From Nocardioides nematodiphilus (GTDB lineage Bacteria > Actinomycetota > Actinomycetes > Propionibacteriales > Nocardioidaceae): DNA of 64,000 nucleotides. The translations under genes and the position numbers were made by a program. The first letter of the stretch is position 1. Every line of letters begins with the position of its first letter. Location: assembly GCF_020216525.1 (NCBI RefSeq), contig NZ_JAIWOY010000006.1, positions 62,001 to 126,000 on the forward strand, written 5' to 3'. Positions 1-8,845 of this stretch are shown here, piece after piece. Below the pieces are notes generated by a model. That model ran no database searches and was not told the origin of the DNA. It saw only the letters and a list, made by a program, of their open reading frames with translations.

Positions 1-1
1 C

Positions 2-808
2 GGCATGGTGGCGACCAACTCGGTCGCCCCGCGCACCGGCAACGTCAGCGCCGGCACCAGCACGTTCGCGATGATCGTGCTCGAGCGGGCGCTGCGCGAG
101 GTCCACCACGAGATCGACGTGGTCACCACGCCGGCCGGCGACCCGGTCGCGATGGTGCACTGCAACAACGGCGCCAGCGAGCTCGGTGCCTGGGCGGGCG
201 TCTTCGGCCAGTTCGCGGCGGCGGCTGGCGCCACGGTCTCCGACGACGACGTCTTCGCGGCCCTGCTCGGCGCGGCCGCTGACGGCGAGCCGGACGCGGG
301 CGGCCTGCTCGCGTACAACTTCCTCTCCGGCGAGCCCGTCGCCGGGCTTCTCGAGGGTCGTCCGATGGTGGTCCGCACCCCCACCAGCCGGCTCACCCTG
401 GCCAACTTCGCCCGCGCGCAGGTCTACGGCGTCTTCGCGGCGCTCGCGCTCGGCATGAAGGTGCTCACCCGTGAGGGCGTCGAGGTCGACGCGATGTTCG
501 CCCACGGCGGGATCTTCCGTACGGAGGGCGTCGCGCAGCGCGCCCTGGCCGCCGCGCTCGACGTGCCGGTGACCATCGGCGAGACCGCCGCCGAGGGCGG
601 GGCGTGGGGCATCGCGGTGCTCGCCGAGTACGTCCGCACCGGCGCTGAGAAGCCGTTGGCGCAGCACCTCGACGAGACCGTCTTCGCCGGCGCCGTCATC
701 AGCGTCGCCGCCCCCGAGCCCGGCGAGGTCGCCGGGTTCGCCGCCTACCTCGACCGCTTCGTCGCGGGCCTGCCGGCCGAGCAGGCCGCGGCCGCGGCGA
801 TCAACTGA
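2..808 (+). CDS. araB: FGGY-family sugar kinase, C-terminal part (probable L-ribulokinase)
   Basis: This is the last 268 codons of a gene that begins before the window. The protein resembles the C-terminal actin-like ATPase domain of FGGY carbohydrate kinases; GNVSAGTSTFAM and the later AHGGIFRTEGVAQR and GETAAEGGAWG stretches fit the nucleotide-binding lobe. FGGY kinases phosphorylate sugars or polyols in the cytoplasm. The gene is followed 43 bp later by araD and then araA, so the natural role is ATP-dependent phosphorylation of L-ribulose to L-ribulose 5-phosphate. The N-terminal sugar-binding lobe is not visible, so xylulokinase-type specificity cannot be excluded from sequence alone. Confidence 0.85.
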   Translation, partial: GMVATNSVAPRTGNVSAGTSTFAMIVLERALREVHHEIDVVTTPAGDPVAMVHCNNGASELGAWAGVFGQFAAAAGATVSDDDVFAALLGAAADGEPDAGGLLAYNFLSGEPVAGLLEGRPMVVRTPTSRLTLANFARAQVYGVFAALALGMKVLTREGVEVDAMFAHGGIFRTEGVAQRALAAALDVPVTIGETAAEGGAWGIAVLAEYVRTGAEKPLAQHLDETVFAGAVISVAAPEPGEVAGFAAYLDRFVAGLPAEQAAAAAIN

Positions 809-851
809 TCCCCCGACGCCACCCCGTCACCAGCCCAGCCAGGAGAAGCAC

Positions 852-1547
852 ATGCCCGTCCCCGCCGCCATGCGCGCCGCCGTCGAGGCCGCCAAGGCCA
901 ACGTCGCCGCGCTCCACGACGAGCTGCCCCGCTGGGAGCTGGTCGTGTGGACCGCCGGCAACGTCTCGGAGCGCGTCCGCAACGAGGAGGTCGCCGACGG
1001 CTCCGCGGACCTGTTCGTGATCAAGCCGTCGGGCGTCTCCTACGACGAGCTCGACGCCGACGCGATCGTGGTGTGCGACCTCGAGGGCAACCTCGTCGAG
1101 GGCGGCCGCAACCCGTCCTCGGACACCGCCGCGCACGCGTACGTCTACCAGCACATGTCCCACGTCGGCGGCGTCGTCCACACCCACTCCACGTACGCCG
1201 CGGCCTGGGCCGCGCGCGGCGAGGAGATCCCCTGCGTGCTGACGATGATGGCCGACGAGTTCGGCGGACCGGTCCCCGTCGGGCCGTTCGCGATCATCGG
1301 CGACGACTCGATCGGGCGCGGGATCGTGGAGACCCTCAGCGGCCACCGCAGCCCCGCCGTGCTGATGCAGAACCACGGCCCGTTCACCATCGGCCCTACC
1401 CCGAAGGCAGCGGTCAAGGCCGCCGTCCTGCTCGAGGAGGTCGCCCGCGCGGTGCACATCTCGCGCCAGCTCGGCGACCCGCTGCCGATCCCGCAGGAGT
1501 CGATCGACGCCCTGTACGACCGTTACCAGAACGTCTACGGCCGCTGA
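852..1547 (+). CDS. araD: L-ribulose-5-phosphate 4-epimerase
   Basis: The 231-aa product matches the class II aldolase/epimerase family at its usual length. Zn-binding histidines are visible in [14 protein letters not shown] (H110, H112) and NHGPFTIG (H175). The enzyme converts L-ribulose 5-phosphate to D-xylulose 5-phosphate, the last step before the pentose phosphate pathway. The ATG at 852 follows a purine-rich AGGAGAAG. The gene lies between the kinase and araA, all reading the same way with gaps of about 40 bp, so the three form one araBDA operon. The neighbours make L-fuculose-phosphate aldolase, a relative in the same fold, unlikely. Confidence 0.93.
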   Translation: MPVPAAMRAAVEAAKANVAALHDELPRWELVVWTAGNVSERVRNEEVADGSADLFVIKPSGVSYDELDADAIVVCDLEGNLVEGGRNPSSDTAAHAYVYQHMSHVGGVVHTHSTYAAAWAARGEEIPCVLTMMADEFGGPVPVGPFAIIGDDSIGRGIVETLSGHRSPAVLMQNHGPFTIGPTPKAAVKAAVLLEEVARAVHISRQLGDPLPIPQESIDALYDRYQNVYGR

Positions 1548-1587
1548 CGGCGGCAGACCACCCCGATCCCACAAGGAGACGCAGCAC

Positions 1588-3099
1588 ATGTCGAAGGCCT
1601 ACGCCGATCGCGAGATCTGGTTCTTCACCGGTAGCCAGGAGCTTTACGGCCCCGAGACCCTGGAGCAGGTCGCCCAGCAGTCGCAGGAGGTCGCGGCCAC
1701 GCTCGACGCCGCCGACGGCGTCCCGGCGAAGATCGTCTGGAAGCCGGTCCTCAAGGACTCCGCCTCCATCCGGCGCGCGATGCTCGACGCCAACGCCGAC
1801 GACAACGTCCTCGGCGTGATCACCTGGATGCACACCTTCAGCCCGGCCAAGATGTGGATCGCCGGCCTCGACGCGCTGCGCAAGCCGCTGCTGCACCTGC
1901 ACACCCAGGCCAACGTCGAGCTGCCCTGGGACAGCATCGACTTCGACTTCATGAACCTCAACCAGGCCGCCCACGGCGACCGGGAGTACGCCTACATCGC
2001 CGCGCGTCTGGGCGTCTCGCGCACCACCGTCGTGGGTCACGTCAGCAACCCGGTCGTGCAGCGCCGCGTCGCCACCTGGATCCGTGGCGCCGCCGGCTGG
2101 GCAGCCACCCACGAGCTCAAGCTGGCCCGCTTCGGCGACAACATGCGCAACGTCGCGGTCACCGAGGGCGACAAGACCGAGGCCGAGCTGCGCTTCGGCG
2201 TCTCGGTCAACACCTGGGGCGTCAACGACCTCGTCGCGGCTGTCGACGCCGTCGCCGAGAGCGACATCGACGCGCTCGTCGCGGAGTACGAGGAGCTGTA
2301 CGACGTCGTCCCCGAGCTGCGCCGTGGCGCCGACCGGCACGAGTCGCTGCGCTACGCGGCCCGCCAGGAGATCGCCCTCGAGACGTTCCTGACCTCGGTC
2401 GGCGCGATGGCCTTCACCACCAACTTCGAGGACCTCGGCGACCTGCGCCAGCTCCCGGGCCTGGCGGTGCAGCGACTCATGTCGAAGGGCTACGGCTTCG
2501 GCGCCGAGGGCGACTGGAAGACCGCCGTCCTGGTCCGTGCCGCCAAGGTGATGGGCGCCGGCCTGCCCGGCGGCGCCTCCCTGATGGAGGACTACACCTA
2601 CGACCTCACCCCCGGCGAAGAGGTCATCCTCGGCGCGCACATGCTCGAGATCTGCCCCTCGCTGACCACCGCGAAGCCGCGCGTGGAGATCCACCCGCTC
2701 GGCATCGGCGGCAAGGAGGACCCCGTACGGATGGTCTTCGACGCCGATTCGATCGAGGGCGCCGTCGTCGTCTCCCTGGCGGACATGCGCGACCGCTTCC
2801 GGATGACCGCCAACGTCGTCGACATCGTGCCGCCCACCGCGCCGCTGCCGAACCTCCCGGTCGCCCGCGCGGTCTGGAAGCCGCGCCCGTCCTTCGACGT
2901 CTCGGCCGAGGCCTGGCTGACCGCCGGGGGAGCGCACCACACCGTGCTGTCGACCGCCGCCGGCGTCGAGGCGTTCGAGGTCTTCGCCGACATCGCTCGC
3001 GTCGAGCTGCTCGTCATCGACGAGAACACCACCCGCCGCGGCTTCGCCGACCAGGTCCGCTGGAACGCCGCCTACCACCGCCTCGCCCAGGGGCTGTGA
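1588..3099 (+). CDS. araA: L-arabinose isomerase
   Basis: The 503-aa protein has the normal length of bacterial L-arabinose isomerases. It carries the expected metal and catalytic residues: E307 in [11 protein letters not shown]334 in [11 protein letters not shown]351 in GAHMLEI and H450 in GGAHHTVLS. It interconverts L-arabinose and L-ribulose in the cytoplasm using Mn2+ or a similar divalent metal. The start at 1588 is preceded by an AAGGAG Shine-Dalgarno. It closes the ara catabolic operon, and a strong hairpin follows the stop codon. Confidence 0.97.
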   Translation: MSKAYADREIWFFTGSQELYGPETLEQVAQQSQEVAATLDAADGVPAKIVWKPVLKDSASIRRAMLDANADDNVLGVITWMHTFSPAKMWIAGLDALRKPLLHLHTQANVELPWDSIDFDFMNLNQAAHGDREYAYIAARLGVSRTTVVGHVSNPVVQRRVATWIRGAAGWAATHELKLARFGDNMRNVAVTEGDKTEAELRFGVSVNTWGVNDLVAAVDAVAESDIDALVAEYEELYDVVPELRRGADRHESLRYAARQEIALETFLTSVGAMAFTTNFEDLGDLRQLPGLAVQRLMSKGYGFGAEGDWKTAVLVRAAKVMGAGLPGGASLMEDYTYDLTPGEEVILGAHMLEICPSLTTAKPRVEIHPLGIGGKEDPVRMVFDADSIEGAVVVSLADMRDRFRMTANVVDIVPPTAPLPNLPVARAVWKPRPSFDVSAEAWLTAGGAHHTVLSTAAGVEAFEVFADIARVELLVIDENTTRRGFADQVRWNAAYHRLAQGL

Positions 3100-3106
3100 C
3101 ACTCCG

Positions 3107-3141
3107 CTGTCGCCGGGGCCCGGACGGGGCCCTGGCGACAG
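3107..3141 (+). terminator. Hairpin after araA
   Basis: An inverted repeat pairs CTGTCGCCGGGGCCC (3107-3121) with GGGGCCCTGGCGACAG (3126-3141) around a 4-nt loop. It starts 7 bases after the araA stop and precedes the regulator's own promoter-like region. No U-tract follows, which is common for actinobacterial terminators. Confidence 0.7.
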
Positions 3142-3158
3142 CGACCCGGGCATCGCTC

Positions 3159-3185
3159 TAGCATCGGGGCTCGGCGAGCAGGAGG
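3159..3185 (+). promoter_or_regulatory. Promoter-like -10 and Shine-Dalgarno of the first LacI gene
   Basis: TAGCAT (3159-3164) fits the TANNNT -10 consensus, and AGGAGG (3180-3185) sits 4 bases before the ATG at 3190. This suggests the regulator is transcribed separately from araBDA. No clear -35 is visible. Confidence 0.45.
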
Positions 3186-3189
3186 TGGG

Positions 3190-4209
3190 ATGGGCATCAC
3201 GCTGCGCGATGTCGCCCGCCATGCGGGCGTCTCGATCAAGACCGTTTCCAACGTCGTACACGACTACCAGTTCGTGCGGCCGGAAACCCGTCAGCGCGTG
3301 CAGGAGGCGATCGAGCTACTCGGGTATACGCCCAACGTCGCCGCCCGCAACCTGCGCTCCGGCAGGACCGGCGTCATCGGTCTCGCGGTCCCCGAGCTGA
3401 GCTTCAGCTACTTCGCCGAGCTCGCGGACGCGGTGCTGCTCGCCGCGCGCAAGCGGAACTACGTCGTGCTGGTGGAGCAGACCGGTGGCGAGCGGGAGGC
3501 CGAGATCGCGCTGCTCAGCGGCCCCCGCGTCTCCATGCTCGACGGCATCCTCTTCTCTCCGCTCGGTCTCTCGTCCGAGGATGGCGACCTGCTCAAGGTG
3601 GACTACCCGCTGGTGCTCCTGGGGGAGCGGGTCTTCGACGGTCCGACCGACCACGTGACGCTGCAGAACGTCGAAGGTGCCGTCGCCGCCACGCGCCACC
3701 TCCTGCAGCTCGGCCGCCGTCGCGTCGCGGTCATCGGCGCCCACCGCGACGAGCGCGTGGGTTCCGCGGCGTTGCGTCTCGAGGGCTACCGACAGGCGCT
3801 CGCCGGCGCGGGCGTCGCCTTCGACGAGGAGCTCGTGGTCTACCGCGAAGGGTGGCACCGACTCGACGGCGCGGCGGCGATCGAGGAGCTGCTTTCCCGC
3901 GGCATCGGGTTCGACGCGATCTTCGCCCTCAACGACGAGCTCGCCCTCGGCGCCCTGCGAGCGCTGCACGTCGCGGGTCGAGCGGTCCCGCAGGAGGTGG
4001 CGGTCGTCGGCTTCGACAACCTGGTCGAGGGACAGTTCGCGCTGCCGAGCCTGAGCACCGTCGACCCCGGCCGCACGCTGATCGCCGAGCGCGCGGTCGA
4101 GGCACTCATCGAGCGGATCAACGACGTCGACGGGAGCATCGGAGGACCGCGACTCATCGAGGCGCCGTACCGCCTGGTGCCGCGCGAGTCGGCCGCCACC
4201 AGCGCGTGA
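3190..4209 (+). CDS. LacI-family regulator, probable controller of arabinose genes
   Basis: The 339-aa protein has an N-terminal LacI helix-turn-helix (about residues 4-24, with VSIKTVSNVV as the recognition segment), a hinge near ARNLRSGRTG and a periplasmic-binding-protein-like effector domain from about residue 60. Family members repress sugar genes and release DNA when a sugar ligand binds. It sits between araBDA and the first CUT1 operon, whose promoter carries two CAACGTTG palindromes that are likely targets of it or of its close paralogue at 10560. The ligand is not known; L-arabinose or an arabino-oligosaccharide is a reasonable inference. Confidence 0.88.
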   Translation: MGITLRDVARHAGVSIKTVSNVVHDYQFVRPETRQRVQEAIELLGYTPNVAARNLRSGRTGVIGLAVPELSFSYFAELADAVLLAARKRNYVVLVEQTGGEREAEIALLSGPRVSMLDGILFSPLGLSSEDGDLLKVDYPLVLLGERVFDGPTDHVTLQNVEGAVAATRHLLQLGRRRVAVIGAHRDERVGSAALRLEGYRQALAGAGVAFDEELVVYREGWHRLDGAAAIEELLSRGIGFDAIFALNDELALGALRALHVAGRAVPQEVAVVGFDNLVEGQFALPSLSTVDPGRTLIAERAVEALIERINDVDGSIGGPRLIEAPYRLVPRESAATSA

Positions 4210-4232
4210 TCCCAACGATTCCGATGTGACCG

Positions 4233-4289
4233 TTGACACAGGCGGGCGCTGACGTCTATCTTCGTTTACAACGTTGAATACAACGTTGG
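4233..4289 (+). promoter_or_regulatory. Promoter with two operator-like CAACGTTG sites
   Basis: TTGACA (4233-4238) and TATCTT (4257-4262) form a sigma-70-like promoter with an 18-bp spacer. Just downstream, TACAACGTTG occurs at 4267-4276 and again at 4279-4288, exactly 12 bp apart. Each copy contains the 8-bp perfect palindrome CAACGTTG with the central CG typical of LacI-family operators. The sites cover the expected transcription start, a position that suits repression. Confidence 0.65.
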
Positions 4290-4337
4290 AAATTCTGCGG
4301 ACCGGCCCGGGCCGGAAGCACCAGGAAAGGGCATCTC

Positions 4338-5624
4338 ATGAAGAAGGTCATGCTGCCGCTGGCGGTCGCCGCCAGTGCTGTGCTCGCACTTTCGGCCTGC
4401 TCGGGATCCGGCAGCGACAACACGAGTGCGGCTGGCGGCGACGGAGCCTCCAAGCACGTCAGCCTCACGTTCTGGCACGGCTACACGGAGGCCGACGGCA
4501 AGGTCCTCGACCAGATCGTCGACGACTTCAACAAGTCGCAGGACCAGGTCACGATCACCGACGTCACCAAGACGTGGGCCGACATCGGCGACACGCTGCT
4601 GACCTCCCTCTCGGCCAAGACCGGCCCCGATCTCGTCGCCCTGCCGGCGGAGAATCTGCCGATCTACGCCTCCAAGGGTGCCTTCCAGAAGCTCGACGAC
4701 TTCTACGACTCCGACGAGACCAAGGGCGCCTCGCTCAACGAGCAGGCTGTCTCGATGGAGAAGGTAGATGGCAGCTACTACGGCGTTCCGACCGGCTTCG
4801 TGCCCCTCTCGGTGATCTACAACAAGAAGCTCTTCGCTGCAGCCGGCATCTCGGCGTTCCCGACGACCTGGGACGAGTGGGTCGCGGACGCCAAGAAGCT
4901 GACCAAGGACGCCGACGGGGACGGTACGCCCGAGCAGTACGGGCTGGCCCTGCCGGACCACGCGACCGTCGGCAACGGTGTGTGGCCCAGCCTCTTCTAC
5001 GGCGGCGGAGGCGGCCTGGTCGATGACTCGGGCCACTCGGTCATCGACTCGGACGCCAACGTGAAGACGCTGACCTACTGGGCGGACGCGGTGCGCAAGG
5101 ACCACATCTCCCCGACCGGTCTCGACGGGGTGAAGTCGGACGGGCTCTTCAGCTCCGGCAAGGCCGCGATGGAGATCGGCGGCCCGTGGATGGCCGGGGT
5201 CGCCGCGGACAACAAGATCGACTACGGCATCGCGGGGGTCCCAGGGGGATCCGCGGGCCCGGCCGCGAGCGCGATCGGCATCTCCGCCGGTGTGACCGTC
5301 CAGGCGGATGCCGACCAGAAGGCGGCGGCGGAGAAGTTCTTCGCCTACTTCTTCTCCCAGGACGTCGCGACGAAGTGGTCGCTCGGCTCGGGCTGGCCGC
5401 CGCTGCGCACGGACATCCCGGCCTCCGCGGTCTCGAGCAACCCGGTGGTCAAGGCGCTGACCGGCATCGCCGGCACGGCCCGCCCGCTGCTGCCCGGCGT
5501 CGCCAACAGCGTCGATGTGCTCGCGGCTGTCGACGAGGCGACCCAGAAGGCGCTCACCGGCGGCGACCCGGCCGAGCTGTTGAAGGCCGCTTCGGCCACG
5601 GCAAGCCAGGCGCTCTCCGAGTAA
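4338..5624 (+). CDS. CUT1 ABC importer, sugar-binding lipoprotein
   Basis: The 428-aa protein has a lipoprotein signal peptide with lipobox LSAC (C21) followed by a Ser/Gly-rich linker, then an extracellular solute-binding protein family 1 fold (SLTFWHGYTEADGK near the start of the mature part). It should be tethered outside the membrane and deliver an oligosaccharide to the two permeases encoded next. Shine-Dalgarno AGGAAAGG precedes the ATG. The operon also encodes a GH1-like enzyme and a GH51 arabinofuranosidase, so arabino-oligosaccharides or arabinoxylo-oligosaccharides are the likely ligands. A hairpin follows the stop codon. Confidence 0.9.
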   Translation: MKKVMLPLAVAASAVLALSACSGSGSDNTSAAGGDGASKHVSLTFWHGYTEADGKVLDQIVDDFNKSQDQVTITDVTKTWADIGDTLLTSLSAKTGPDLVALPAENLPIYASKGAFQKLDDFYDSDETKGASLNEQAVSMEKVDGSYYGVPTGFVPLSVIYNKKLFAAAGISAFPTTWDEWVADAKKLTKDADGDGTPEQYGLALPDHATVGNGVWPSLFYGGGGGLVDDSGHSVIDSDANVKTLTYWADAVRKDHISPTGLDGVKSDGLFSSGKAAMEIGGPWMAGVAADNKIDYGIAGVPGGSAGPAASAIGISAGVTVQADADQKAAAEKFFAYFFSQDVATKWSLGSGWPPLRTDIPASAVSSNPVVKALTGIAGTARPLLPGVANSVDVLAAVDEATQKALTGGDPAELLKAASATASQALSE

Positions 5625-5647
5625 TCCGACCAGCACCACCCGTGATC

Positions 5648-5682
5648 GGGAGGGCGGCCGCTGACGCGGCGGACGCCCTCCC
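5648..5682 (+). terminator. Hairpin between binding protein and permease genes
   Basis: GGGAGGGCG (5648-5656) pairs with CGCCCTCCC (5674-5682). The loop is itself GC-rich and partly self-complementary. The position inside the operon suggests partial termination or mRNA protection that keeps binding-protein levels above permease levels. Confidence 0.6.
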
Positions 5683-5705
5683 GCCATGACCTAGACGAGG
5701 CAGAG

Positions 5706-6665
5706 ATGACGACGATGAGCCCCACGCGGACGAGGCGCTACCGCCCACCGCGACAGCTCGGTGGGAAGGGGCCAGCGGCACGCCGCGGCTCCCACGGCCA
5801 AGGCCGGCTGGCAGCAGTCTTCATGCTCCCGGCCCTAGTGATCCTGGGGGCGTTCGTCTTCTGGCCGATGCTGGCGGCGCTGCGCCTCTCCTTCACCGAG
5901 AGCAGCGGATTCGGGCCGAGCCGCTGGGTCGGCCTGGCCAACTACTCGACGATCTTCCACGACCCGAAGATCCTCAAGACGCTCGGCATCACCGCCATGT
6001 ACGCGGTCATGTTCACACCGACCGCGATCATCGTGGCGCTTCTCTTCGCCCTCGTCCTGACGAACAAGGCGCTGATCGGTCGGGGCGCGTTCCGCACCGC
6101 CCTCTTCCTTCCCTTCATCGTGTCGATGGCCGTCGCGGCCTTCGCCTGGTCCTACCTGCTCGACCCGCAGCTCGGACTGCTCAACTACTGGCTGTCGAAC
6201 GTCGGCATCCACCTGGGCAATGTTCTGCAGGACCCGAGGCTCGCGCTGCCGACGGTGGTCGTGGTCGCGGTCTGGAAGAGCTTCGGCTTCTACATGGTCG
6301 TCTTCATCGCCGGTCTCCAGCAGATCCCGGAGGACCTGTACGAGGCCGCGCGGATCGACGGCGCCGGCCGCTGGCGTCGCTTCGTCTACGTGACGGTGCC
6401 CCAGCTGTCCACCACCTTCGCCTTCGTGGTCGTCTTCGCCACCATCGCAGCGCTCCAGGCCTTCGACCAGATCTACGTGATGACCGGCGGCGGGCCCTAC
6501 CGGCACACCCAGACGGTCGTCGCGGAGATCTACAGCCAGGGCTTCAAGAAGCTCGACCTCGGCCTGGCCTCCGCCATCTCCTACGTACTGCTGTTGATCA
6601 CCCTCGTGCTGAGCCTGGTTCAGTTCCGGTTCTTCGGCCGCCATGAGAAGGACGTCGTCGGATGA
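5706..6665 (+). CDS. CUT1 sugar ABC permease (MalF-like)
   Basis: The 319-aa protein has a basic N-terminus, about six hydrophobic membrane segments and the conserved cytoplasmic EAA loop (YEAARIDGAGRWRRFVYVTVP) that contacts the ATPase. It forms the inner-membrane channel with the next gene product. Its stop overlaps the next start by 4 bp (ATGA), which suggests translational coupling. No ATPase gene is present in this operon, so a shared MsiK-type ATPase encoded elsewhere is probably used; this is inference from the family. A second in-frame ATG at 5715 is an alternative start. Confidence 0.92.
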   Translation: MTTMSPTRTRRYRPPRQLGGKGPAARRGSHGQGRLAAVFMLPALVILGAFVFWPMLAALRLSFTESSGFGPSRWVGLANYSTIFHDPKILKTLGITAMYAVMFTPTAIIVALLFALVLTNKALIGRGAFRTALFLPFIVSMAVAAFAWSYLLDPQLGLLNYWLSNVGIHLGNVLQDPRLALPTVVVVAVWKSFGFYMVVFIAGLQQIPEDLYEAARIDGAGRWRRFVYVTVPQLSTTFAFVVVFATIAALQAFDQIYVMTGGGPYRHTQTVVAEIYSQGFKKLDLGLASAISYVLLLITLVLSLVQFRFFGRHEKDVVG

Positions 6666-7534
6666 GCGCCGCCATCGCCGCCACCATGCCGCGGGCCCAG
6701 CACCGGGCCAGCCTGCGCAAGCGCCTGGGCCGCGTCGGCTTCTCCGCTGCCGTGCTCGTCCTGGCCGCCATCGTGCTGCTGCCGTGCATCATCATCGTGC
6801 TGACCGCCTTCAAGCCGGTCGCCGAGGTCAACGCGCATCCGCCGACGCTCGCGCCACACCACTGGACCCTGGACAACTTCCGCGCGATCTTCAGCGACCT
6901 GCCGTTCAAGCGGCTCTTCCTCAACAGCTTCCTGTTCGCCGGCGGCGTCACGCTGTTCGCGCTGATCTTCGATGCGTTGGCGGCGTACGCCCTGGCGCGG
7001 CTCGACTTCCGCGGCAACCGCCTGCTGCTCGTCGTGATCGTCGCGAGTCTGATGATCCCGTTCCAGGCCACGCTGATCCCCGTCTATCAGCTGGTCGCGC
7101 ACCTCGGCTGGGTCAACAGCATCCAGGGGATGATCGCGCCCCGTGCCGCGGACGCCTTCGGCATCTTCTTCCTGCGGCAGTTCTTCATCTCGCTCCCGCG
7201 GGATCTGGACAACGCGGCACGGATCGACGGGGCCTCGGAGTTCCGGGTCTTCTGGAACATCGTGCTGCCCAACGCGATGCCGGCCCTGCTCACCCTCGGC
7301 ATCTTCACGTTCATCAACAACTGGAACGACCTGCTCTGGCCACTGGTCTTCATCACGGATCCGAAGCTGGCGACCGTCACCTCCGGCCTGACGATGCTGA
7401 CCGGTCCGAGCGGCATCGTCCCCTTCGGCACCATGATGGCCGGGTCGCTGGTCGCCGTCGCGCCGCTCGCGGTGATCTTCCTGATCGTGCAGCGCCGCTT
7501 CGTCGAGTCCATCGCCACGACAGGGATCAAGTGA
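6662..7534 (+). CDS. CUT1 sugar ABC permease (MalG-like)
   Basis: The 290-aa product has six predicted membrane segments and the EAA-type motif in NAARIDGASEFRVFWNIVLP, as expected for the second inner-membrane subunit of a carbohydrate importer. It pairs with the upstream permease. The start overlaps the preceding stop by 4 bp, and its own stop overlaps the start of the downstream glycosidase (GTGATGA). These overlaps make a tightly coupled four-gene block. Substrate specificity comes from the binding protein and cannot be read from this subunit. Confidence 0.92.
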   Translation: MSAAIAATMPRAQHRASLRKRLGRVGFSAAVLVLAAIVLLPCIIIVLTAFKPVAEVNAHPPTLAPHHWTLDNFRAIFSDLPFKRLFLNSFLFAGGVTLFALIFDALAAYALARLDFRGNRLLLVVIVASLMIPFQATLIPVYQLVAHLGWVNSIQGMIAPRAADAFGIFFLRQFFISLPRDLDNAARIDGASEFRVFWNIVLPNAMPALLTLGIFTFINNWNDLLWPLVFITDPKLATVTSGLTMLTGPSGIVPFGTMMAGSLVAVAPLAVIFLIVQRRFVESIATTGIK

Positions 7535-8790
7535 TGACCGCCTCCTGGCAGCAGAGCTGGCTGACCGACGGTCGGCTCCACTTCGCCCTCGGCATCGAGG
7601 ACACCTTCGTGCCGCAGAGCCGACCGGGGGAGCGGGCGATCGACGAGTACGAGCTGACGGAGCACTACCAGCGCTTCGCCTCCGACTTCGAGCTCGCCGC
7701 AAGCGTCGGTGCGGAGCTGTTGCGGTGGGGGATCCCCTGGTACCGGCTGACCCCCGAGCAGGGATCCTGGTCATGGGACTGGACCGACCGGGCGCTCGAC
7801 GCGATGGTCGCGCACGGCATCGAGCCCATCATCGACCTCGTCCACTACGGCACCCCGACCTGGTTGGAGGGTGGCTTCGCGCACCCGGACTATCCCCAGC
7901 ACGTCGAGGAGTACGCGGCTCGGGTCAGCGAGCGCTACTCCGGCCTCGCCCGGGCCTACACCCCGGTCAACGAGCCCGTGATCCACGCGCTCTTCTGCGG
8001 CGAGTACTCCTACTGGCCGCCGTACCTGACGGGGCGAGAGGGATTCGCGACGATCGCGACCAACCTCGCGCGCGGCTTCGTCCGTTCGCAGCGCGCCATC
8101 GCGGCGAACCTCGGCGACGACGCGATCCTCGTGCACGTCGAGGCCGCGATGGACTTCATCGGCGACGACGCTGCTCCCGAGCACCGCGAGGAGGCCGAGC
8201 GACTTCGCCAGCAGGTCTACCTGGTCGAGGATCTCGTCACCGGGCGCGTCGACGCGGACCATCCGCTGCGTGCGTCGCTGACGCTCGCCGGCGTGAGCGA
8301 TGACGACCTCCGCTGGTTCGCCGACCACGCGGTCCGGCCGGACGTGATGGGTGTGAACTACTACCCGCGCCACTCCGTGGAGCTGTTCGAGCCCGGGGTG
8401 CGCCACGCCGGCGGCTTCGCTGACCCACGACCGAGCGTGGACGGCGGCACCGAGGCCCTCGAACGCGCGATGCGACGGTTCGCCGAGCGCTACGGCGCCC
8501 CGGTCATGCTCACCGAGACCTGCGTGACCGGCACCCGGGCCGAGCGGATCGCCTGGCTGGATGCGTCGGTCGCCGCCATGGACCGGCTGCGCGCCGACGG
8601 TCTGCCAGTCGTCGGCTACACCTGGTGGCCGCTCTTCGACATGTACGAGTGGACCTGGCGCCACACCACCGCACCCCGCCACGAGCACCTGCTGACCATG
8701 GGTCTCCACGACCTCGTCGAGAGCCCCGAGGGCCTGCTCCGCGTCCCTCATCTCGTGGCTGACCGGTTCCGTGCCCATGCCAGCCGCTGA
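7534..8790 (+). CDS. GH1-like glycoside hydrolase
   Basis: The 418-aa protein has no signal peptide and resembles family 1 and related clan GH-A (beta/alpha)8 enzymes. TPVNEP holds the likely acid/base Glu (E147), and VMLTETCVTG holds the likely nucleophile (E328). Members hydrolyse beta-linked glucosides, galactosides or similar glycosides with retention of configuration. It would act in the cytoplasm on sugars brought in by the adjacent importer. The ATG at 7534 overlaps the permease stop. Beta-galactosidase or beta-xylosidase activity on arabinan or arabinoxylan fragments is possible, but the exact substrate cannot be decided here. Confidence 0.75.
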   Translation: MTASWQQSWLTDGRLHFALGIEDTFVPQSRPGERAIDEYELTEHYQRFASDFELAASVGAELLRWGIPWYRLTPEQGSWSWDWTDRALDAMVAHGIEPIIDLVHYGTPTWLEGGFAHPDYPQHVEEYAARVSERYSGLARAYTPVNEPVIHALFCGEYSYWPPYLTGREGFATIATNLARGFVRSQRAIAANLGDDAILVHVEAAMDFIGDDAAPEHREEAERLRQQVYLVEDLVTGRVDADHPLRASLTLAGVSDDDLRWFADHAVRPDVMGVNYYPRHSVELFEPGVRHAGGFADPRPSVDGGTEALERAMRRFAERYGAPVMLTETCVTGTRAERIAWLDASVAAMDRLRADGLPVVGYTWWPLFDMYEWTWRHTTAPRHEHLLTMGLHDLVESPEGLLRVPHLVADRFRAHASR

Positions 8791-8845
8791 CCCGATTCCC
8801 ACAACCGTCCCCGTGCACCCGCACCCGACCACCGAAGCGGAGACC

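Noticed and set aside
1414..3261. A 615-codon minus-strand frame over araA
   Set aside because: It mirrors araA, is rich in Arg, Gly, Asp and Val as expected for antisense frames, and has no family resemblance.
8771..8845. N-terminal extension of the GH51 enzyme
   Set aside because: The 25 residues are Pro/Thr-rich, overlap the upstream gene and precede the normal family start at 8846.
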